Shown: positions 57,508-64,000 of the stretch, piece after piece | Numbering within the stretch: the stretch's first letter is position 1 | Layout: each line of letters begins with the position of its first letter | Assembly (NCBI GenBank): GCA_027924645.1 | Contig: BSBN01000494.1 | Coordinates: forward strand, 196,001-260,000 | Direction of reading: 5' to 3' | DNA from: Cunninghamia lanceolata | Lineage: Eukaryota; Streptophyta; Pinopsida; Cupressales; Cupressaceae | Length of the DNA stretch: 64,000 bases | Made by a program: the position numbers and the translations under genes | Notes under the pieces: generated by a model | Database searches by the model: none | What the model was told of the DNA's origin: nothing | What the model saw: only the letters and a program-made list of their open reading frames with translations

Positions 57508-58035
57508 GTACTTGATGAGTGACAATGTAAATATCTCTTAGATTCAACATGAATGGTAAGTCCACTTTTCCTTTATTTTATTGTGTTTTCTACTATTTAC
57601 CACCTTGTTACATTTGAGTCTATTTTTTATTTTTTTAAGGAATTGGAGGGGCATGTGTGTAGTACAAATAGTATCTCTTAACCTCATGGACAAGGTGAGT
57701 TTCTCTCTCTTCCCCTTTCATGATTTCACTTTCCTTAATGTTCCATAATGCTACCATGATCTCTTCTCCTTTTCTATTGCAGGTTGACATTAGGACAACT
57801 ACTACACATTATTGCAAGGTAAGTATAGGTAATAGTGGGCCTGCCACCCATAACCCTCATCCCTCTCCCATGCCTATTTTTAGAAGATGATGATTGTCTG
57901 GTCATACAATTTACCAATTTTGAAGGGGCAATATGTAAGTATCTTCTTTTTATACTATGTTGCATTAGCTCAACATTTCTAGTCTTGTGATCTTGCACAC
58001 TCCAAAAAAGTACTTTGTAGTGCATCTAAAAATAG
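57508..58035 (+). pseudogene. Chain of five exon-like segments (unknown gene remnant)
   Basis: Five short segments, each preceded by a pyrimidine-rich tract and AG and, in the first four, followed by a near-consensus donor: 57508-57555 (GTAAGT), 57640-57694 (GTGAGT), 57783-57818 (GTAAGT), 57884-57934 (GTAAGT), 57983-58035 (weak GTTGGT). The phases fit: segment 1 ends with two codon bases and segment 2 starts with the third, the others join at codon borders. The joined reading of about 81 codons has one TAG in segment 1. The gaps are 48-88 nt, short for plant introns. I do not recognise the product, which contains phrases such as WNWRGMCVVQIVSLNLMDK. It could be a host gene remnant or non-coding RNA. 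The 5' side is cut by G2. Confidence 0.4.
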
Positions 58036-59404
58036 GTTGGTCATAAATCCCCCTATCTTGTGATACCCTCAGGTCACCCTTCTAGTGTCCCTTAGTATGT
58101 TTCTAACCCCCCATACCTTATTTTACCTTTGTGTAGTCTTCCCACACTTTAAATTACATGGTTTAACCCACTTTGGAAAAATCACTAGTTTTAGATAGCA
58201 ACGATTGTGAAACTATCATGTTGACATTCATAACCAACATAATGATTTCATTTCTAGCATGACTATCTAGCAACTATTGTGAAAATTTCAAAACCGCTCA
58301 TTTGTTAGATCTAGTCGATTTGTACGATGTGAAAGAAAAATTAATCCAAAATATTTGCTTTCCCAATCCAGTTTGTAATGTCCTCTCCCACCTATAACTT
58401 CTTGTAACATTTATTCCTTGACTACCACACCCTCTTAAGCTTGTTTTTAATCTCATTTTACATCATCTAATCCTCTCAAGTCTATACACGTGAATTGAAC
58501 CTCTAGGCCAAACACTTTGTAAGTATCACTATTAAAGACTTTTGAAAGATGCATTCCTTTTACTACAAGATTTGACAAGCCTCAATTAGCCTTTCTCTAC
58601 CTCTCTATAGGTTTTACCTATACTTAGTCTAGAGAGATAACTGGTTGTAGGTGAATTGTGAAACTTTGGGTTATTTTTTAGGACATTTTAGACATTTATT
58701 CTTTGGATCTTCATCAAATATGATCTAAATTTATAGACAACACATAGTGCACAAGTCAAATTTGTGTGTTTATTGTGCTTGGTGGTTTGTTTATTAGTAC
58801 ATATTGTGTATTTTTGTTTGATTCTTTGATAACTGTTAGTTTTGTTTAATTAGTTAAAAATCTTTATTTTTCTTGTTTATCTTTGTCTTTTAGTGTGTGT
58901 TTATGTGTATATTTTATTACTTTCTTATATATCTCTTGCGTGAATCTAGTTTTGGAGAGCTTCTAAGTATCTCCCCTTTATCCCAAACCTTTCTAGAGGA
59001 CTCTATACTTCCCTACTTACTAGAAACTTGCATTTCTAGTCTCCTCTACTATCAAATAGACCTTCTAAGGTTTCAAAAAAATACACATTTGGTCCCCAAA
59101 ATTTAGGATAACCATTGAGACATTGGATATCATTTTACAATCATTATGAGAGCTTTCATAAGCTTCTTTTTAGTTGTCCATGTTTTGTGTTAGCCTTGAA
59201 ACATTTAGATGCCACTGATAAACATTGTACAAGCTTGAGAAGCATTACACATTAATATATTTATCTTCTTAGCAGTCTTCTAAGACATTTTCTTTACTAT
59301 CCCTATTTTTTAAATATATACATGCTTGTATACGCTTAATACAACTCCTTAACATTTCTTAGTTTCTATTTGGGTACATGTTCCAGTGCATAGTGAGGTG
59401 TAGG
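58036..59404. other. No gene seen
   Basis: AT-rich sequence with short frames only. A 69-codon + frame at 58897-59106 is hydrophobic low-complexity and not convincing. Confidence 0.55.
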
Positions 59405-60535
59405 TTTTTTCTTGTGGACCATGGTTTTTGGTGGCTACTAGTTTACATAAACTACATGTTGGTTTTCTATTTTCTTTTCTCTATATATTGAGTGTATGAG
59501 ATACGGCAATATAGTGTTATGCAAGTGAAGTACTATTAAGTAGCCAGAATATTGTTAGATTGAAGAAGATTGAGCAGATTATATTGGCATAATCTTGTTC
59601 TTAAGATTAATACAAGATTCATATCTCTTTGATGGTGGGGTTTTTTTCAAAAGGGTTTGTTCATGTAAATCTAGTGTTTATATGGCTTCCATATTTATGT
59701 TTACTTCTTCATTCTTGCATTAGTATTATATAGTTTGATCACACGTTTGATAATTAATGCATGATTCATTAATTTTCCTACTATATTTGTTTTCCTTGTT
59801 TTCAACTTTTAAAATTAAAGTTACAACTTGATTTTAAAAAGGGCAACTTCCTTTCAGTGTTGTGGGTTTTTTGTGATTGTAATGGCAGTATTTTATTTAG
59901 TGATTTTGCATATCCTAGTGTGGTTAAAGAAGCCATCGCAATAACATCTTGTTCAAAGATTGACAAGTTTAATGGCTCTAGGTACAAGTTGTGGAAATTA
60001 AAAATAGAGTATCATTTGGAGGAAAGAGGTCAATATAGAGTTATGATAGAAAATAAAAATCTTGAAGTAATATTGATAAAGCTTGACAAGAAGGCTCAAG
60101 GAACAATACGGCTATGTCTCTTTGATTTCATCCTTTTGAATGTTTCTAATGAGAATACCATACATATTTTGTTAATAAATTGCATTTAAAAAATGTATTC
60201 CTTAAAAATAAAGGAAGGGAACTTTGTAGAAAAGAATTTAAATGATTTCAATCCCATTTTGATCCATCTAGGTAGTATTGATGTTAATCCTTATGAGGAG
60301 GATAAGTGTATTTTGTTACTTTGATTTTTACCCAAGTCTTGGGAGAATCTAATCCTTACATTAAGTGGTTATACTATAGATCCCAAAATGGAATCCCTTG
60401 TTGCCATTTTCTTAGTGAAGAAATGAAATATAAATCTATAGATGAAGGTTTTAAGGATGCACTCCACATGTATGGGGTAGACCTAAGGAAAAAGGTGTAA
60501 TAAAAATAGGAATAGGGAGAGTTCTATGTCAAAAG
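59405..60535 (+). mobile_element. K1: copia fragment, LTR end and gag
   Basis: About 59405-59800 resembles the second half of the K2 LTR (CTCTATATATTG at about 59479-59490, TTAGATTGAAG, CTTTGATGGTGG, AAAGGGTTTGTTCATGTAAA). Gag follows. The beginning of the LTR and the primer site are not clear. K1 is cut at 60535 by K2. Confidence 0.7.
59905..60500 (+). pseudogene. K1 gag (UBN2-type)
   Basis: KIDKFNGSRYKLWKLKIEYH (from about 59957) is the conserved start of copia UBN2-type gag. LDKKAQGTIRLCL and, after frame breaks, DEGFKDALHMYG match the K2 gag order (KDALHVQKRPKDKG). Several frameshifts between 60180 and 60310. The zinc knuckle is not reached before K2 begins. Confidence 0.8.
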
Positions 60536-61352
60536 TGTTAGGATATTGATATTTAATTGCAATCCTAATGTATAATGTTGCATCTCCAAATGTCTTGTAA
60601 TGGGTACTTGGATGCCCATGTAGTTGAGAGATTATTATTTATGATCATTCTCTCAATTGATTTGGAATATTAGTTGTAATGAAATTTAAGGAGGAAGGTG
60701 GAGTATGATGATGGTGGTTATAAATTGATTAGAACTCATTTGTGCCACTTTCCCATTCCTAGGTGCTAGGTGGGGAAGTGGAGCATCTATTGTTGGGTGG
60801 GTCCCACATGTTTAGTGGACTCATATTGGAGTACCATTTTTTGGGGAATTTTCCTATGAAGTGGAGTGGTCAAATATGATTGTGAGTTATGTTTTCTATT
60901 CATGGATGCATTGATTTGTCACATGGTGGTGTTGGGTTTTTCTATACCATGGTTTTGGGTAGTTTTGGTTTTAGAAATCCACTTGTGGTTTCTTCTCAAG
61001 TATTCTCTATATATTGTATGTATTGGATAGATGTTTCATGGGTTATTTATAGGTACACGTGTTGTTAGAATGCTAGTAGATTGAAGGGAGAAGTTTGTTG
61101 ATCACGTTCTCTTGCTTTAAAGTTTAATACAAAATTTTTCCTTCTTTGATGGTGGATTTATTTCCTAAAAAGGGTCTCTCCACATACATCTAGTGTCGTG
61201 TGTTTAAATATTATGGTTTTCTAATTTCTTATTTGTTGATTTACACTTTCACACATTCATTTTATGGTTAATTAAATGATTGCATAATCTATATTTCAGA
61301 TTTACTTTGTTAATAAGATTTCATTTGTAATAGTTTACCCTATTTTACAACA
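60536..61352 (+). repeat. K2 5' LTR
   Basis: 817 bp, TGTTAGGATATTG to TTTTACAACA. TATA-like CTCTATATATTG at about 61015-61026. Boundary set by TG/CA ends and the primer site that follows. Confidence 0.82.
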
Positions 61353-61367
61353 TTTGGCATTAGAGCT
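61353..61367 (+). other. K2 primer-binding site, diverged
   Basis: TTTGGCATTAGAGC, two differences from the usual TGGTATCAGAGC. Confidence 0.75.
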
Positions 61368-61475
61368 TTGGTTTTGTTGAGAAGGGGAGATCTTTCTTGA
61401 AGTGTTGTCACTTTTTTGGCTACAATAGGAGCTTTTGACTTGAATGGTTTTATAGATTTGTAAGTGATTGAAACC

Positions 61476-62230
61476 ATGTCCTCTACCTCTCTTTAAAAGA
61501 TTGACAAGTTTAATGACACTGGGTATGAGTTGTAGAAACTAAAGATGGAGGATCCCTTGGAAGAGAGGGATCAATGGAAAGTTGTTGCAAAGGAAGGGAA
61601 TCCTAATGGAATGTCTAATAAAGATTGAGAAAGGTTGGACAAGAAGGTACAAGTAACCATTCATTTGTGTCTTGTAGATTCTGTCATCTTGATTGTCTTA
61701 GAGGAGACCACTACATTTGCACTATGGAAGAAGATAGGTTATATTTACTAAACCAAAAGTTTAACAAATAAATTGTATTTCAAACATGTTTGTATTCTTT
61801 AAAAATTAAGGATGGTGATTCTTTTGTAGAATATTTAAATGCTTTTAACTTTATTTTGAGTCATCTAGATTTAGTAGATACTAAGCTTGAGGAAGAAGAT
61901 AAATGTATTTTGTTGCTTTGTTCTTTGGTCAAGCCTTGGAAAAATTTAATTGTTAGTATCGATGGTGGTGATACAAAGTTGAAGATGGACTACCTTATCA
62001 CTACTTTATTTTTAGAGGAAATGGGGAGAAAATTCATGGATGATCGCTCGAAGGATGCTTTGCATGTTCAGAAAAGGCCTAAGGACAAAGGTGGGTCTAA
62101 AGGGGATTGAAAGAAAGTGAAAGATAGGTCCAAGTCAAAAGGATTTTCCAAAACTCCTAGGAAGAGTAAAGTGTCGAAATTGTGGGAAGAGAGGACATGT
62201 GAAGAAGGAATGCATAAGAGAAAAAACCCT
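61476..62230 (+). pseudogene. K2 gag
   Basis: ATG 61476, then KIDKFNDTGYEL and LEERDQWK. Stops occur at the seventh codon (TAA) and soon after (TAG). A 106-codon open stretch 61790-62110 covers the second half of the UBN2 domain (YLNAFNFILSHLDLVDTKLE) and a basic KRPKDKGGSKGD tail. A zinc knuckle CRNCGKRGHVKKEC at about 62172-62213 is intact. Confidence 0.88.
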
Positions 62231-62299
62231 ATCATGATTCCTCCATAGAAAATTCTTTTGATCATAGTGATAATGATGCATTGTTTATTTTTTCTAATA

Positions 62300-63800
62300 C
62301 TATTAGTGATGATACTTGGCTTATTGACTCAACTTGCATCTACTATATGACTCCCCACAAAGAGTTTCTTGTCATACAAAGCTTACAATAGAGAAGTTTT
62401 CCTTGGTGACAACAATACACATCGAGTTGTTGGTAAGGGAAAGGTATAGTTTTGTTTAAGTGATAGGAGGGTGAAAACTCTCAATAATATTTTGCATATT
62501 CTAAGACTTGTGAGAAACTTAATTTTTATATCCAAGTTGAATGATTCTTAAGTGCATGTGACATTTGATAAGTCTATTTGTAGGTTGGTGAGAGGAAATT
62601 TGGTGGTACCTAGAGGCTTATGGTGTGGGACTTTGTTTAGGCTTGATGCCTCCATATTTTATAATATAGCCAATGAAACTAGCAATTCTAAAAATGCATG
62701 TGGGTTGTGGCACTAATGTTTGGGCCACATTGGTGAAAAAGGTCTTCAAACCCTTATTAATAAATAGTGGTTGATGTTTTTTATGTTTACTCTAATGAGC
62801 ATTTTTTTTATTTCATGAACGTTGTATGTTTGTAAAATAGAATAAAAGATCTTTTCCCTCTAGAAGCTATAAAGCTAATAGATTATTATAAATCATTCAT
62901 TGGAATGTGTTTGGTCCAATGGATGTGGGTTCTATGGATAAATCTCAATATTATTTCAATTTTATTGATGATTTCTCTAGATAAACCTAGGTTTATTTTC
63001 TTCATTCCAAATATAAAGTTTTCTTTAAGTTTAAGGGATTTAAGGCACTTGTAGAGAAGTAAACATATAAGAAAATAAAGGTGTTGACTTCTGACAATGG
63101 TGGTGAATATTATTCTAGGGAATTCAATTATTTTTGTAAACATGAACATATTGTTTCATAGAAGACTACCCCCTATATGCCATAGTAAAAAAGAGGTTGC
63201 AAAGAGAATGAGCCAAACCTTAATGGAAAGAACTAGAAGTATGTTAAGTGCTACATAGTTAGATTGACGCTTTTGGGTAGAGGTTTTGAGTACTACTTAT
63301 TACTTGGTAAATCAATCTCCTTGTTCCACTGTTATTGAAAAAACACTTTATGAAGTGTAAATAGGTAACAAATTTTGTGTTTCACATTTAAGGGTATTTG
63401 GTTGTGAGGATTTCATTGATGTGCCTAAAGAAAAATAATCTAATTTGGATCTAAAAGCACAAAAATGCATTTTTATTGGTTACGGTGAAAATGTAAAAAG
63501 GTTATAAGCTTTGGAATCCACTAACCCAAAAAATAGTTTATCTTAGAGACGTGGTTTTTAAGGATATTAGAGCATTTTCAAGTCCTTCAAAACCAAAGGA
63601 AAAGAAGAAAGGAAAGTAATACATTTTGAGATTAAGATTGAAAAGTAGGAAGATGCACATGTTGAAGAACATAATGATGGATTGGAGGATGGAGAGGAAG
63701 AAGAGGATTTAGTTGAGATTTTTAAATAGGATGCTCATGTAGAGGAATAGGAAGAATCCATTACTCTACCCTTGAGATGATCCACTAGATGACAGAACCC
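62300..63800 (+). pseudogene. K2 protease and integrase
   Basis: Protease DTWLIDSTCIYYMTPHKEF at 62311-62367 (D-S-T at the catalytic triad). Pre-integrase LWHxCLGHIGEKGLQTL at about 62706. The integrase core shows FGPMDVGSMDKSQYYFNFID, a TAA inside the next motif, VLTSDNGGEYYSREF (63080-63120) and MSQTLMERTRSMLS. The C-terminal region ends with a RRSTR..NPID-like phrase at about 63775-63805. Frequent stops. Confidence 0.85.
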
Positions 63801-63819
63801 AATTGATATAGGTATATTC

Positions 63820-64000
63820 CACCAATGATAAGGGAAAGGTATAATTGTGTTTTAGTGATGGGAGAATGAAAACTCTCAATGGTGTTTTGCATATTTCAAG
63901 ACATGTGAGAAATCTTCTTTCTATATCCAATTTAAATGATTTTGGAGTGCATGAGAGATTTTAAAATTTTGGTTACAGGTTGGTCAAAGGAATCTTGTGG
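63820..64000 (+). repeat. Second copy of the K2 protease/integrase spacer region
   Basis: AAGGGAAAGGTATAATTGTG to the window end repeats 62436-62625 (AAGGGAAAGGTATAGTTTTG and onward through GTTGGTGAGAGGAAAT) with about 15-20% differences. It comes where reverse transcriptase should start. Confidence 0.82.

Larger units (their letters stand above)
60536..64000 (+). mobile_element. K2: copia retrotransposon, right end outside window
   Basis: 5' LTR 60536-61352, a diverged primer site, gag from 61476, then protease, integrase and, unexpectedly, a second copy of the protease-side region at 63820-64000. Not of the Sirevirus type: the gag and protease phrases are like other copia lineages. Reverse transcriptase is not reached within the window. 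Confidence 0.85.

Noticed and set aside
58897..59106. 69-codon + strand frame
   Set aside because: Hydrophobic AT-driven frame, no homologous phrase in the neighbouring elements.

Overview
The window looks like nuclear DNA of a seed plant with a large, repeat-rich genome (AT-rich, nested and decayed retrotransposons of plant lineages, primer sites matching the plant initiator-methionine tRNA). A gymnosperm is possible, but no species can be named from this. I see no intact host gene, rRNA, tRNA or CRISPR array. Nearly everything is transposable elements inside other transposable elements. I use these labels: S1, S2, S3 = Sirevirus-like Ty1/copia elements; G1 = chromovirus (Ty3/gypsy with chromodomain); G2 = Athila/Tat-like Ty3/gypsy; L1 = plant LINE with RNase H; D1 = terminal-inverted-repeat DNA element; K1, K2 = further copia copies.

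Layout. 1-14297: S1 (+), its first 171 bp or so lying outside the window. Its 5' LTR is split by a complete chromovirus G1 (730-7205, +), and its reverse transcriptase gene is split by a solo LTR (10666-11661). 14298-15345: unique or unrecognised DNA. 15351-57393: one 42-kb G2 element on the minus strand, bounded by related LTRs and a matching 5-bp target duplication GTCTT. Inside G2 sit S2 (18579-27317, TSD ATTCC), a 5'-truncated LINE on the minus strand (about 35.3-45.9 kb), itself interrupted by S3 (37989-44883, minus, TSD AGAGT), and D1 (47495-51872, 4-bp duplication ACCT) inside the G2 reverse transcriptase. A 763-bp tandem duplication straddles the LINE/G2 junction. 57394-59404: a chain of exon-like segments with good splice signals, then unrecognised DNA. 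About 59405 to the end: copia fragment K1 (+) interrupted by K2 (+).

For G1, S2, S3, D1 and the solo LTR, taking out the insert plus one target-site copy rejoins flanking sequence, and where the target is coding the reading frame continues. This is direct evidence for the order of events: G2 before S2, L1 and D1; L1 before S3; S1 before G1 and the solo LTR. LTR pairs differ by very roughly 6-10% by eye, so all are old.

The most unusual items are S3, which has LTRs, primer site, purine tracts and a gag remnant but an open stretch of about 830 codons where pol should be; S2, which has protease and integrase followed by a gag-type coiled coil and zinc knuckles and no reverse transcriptase; D1, a 4.4-kb TIR element with palindromic subterminal arrays; and the exon chain at 57508-58035. 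All protein-coding elements carry stops or frameshifts, so no autonomous element is evident.
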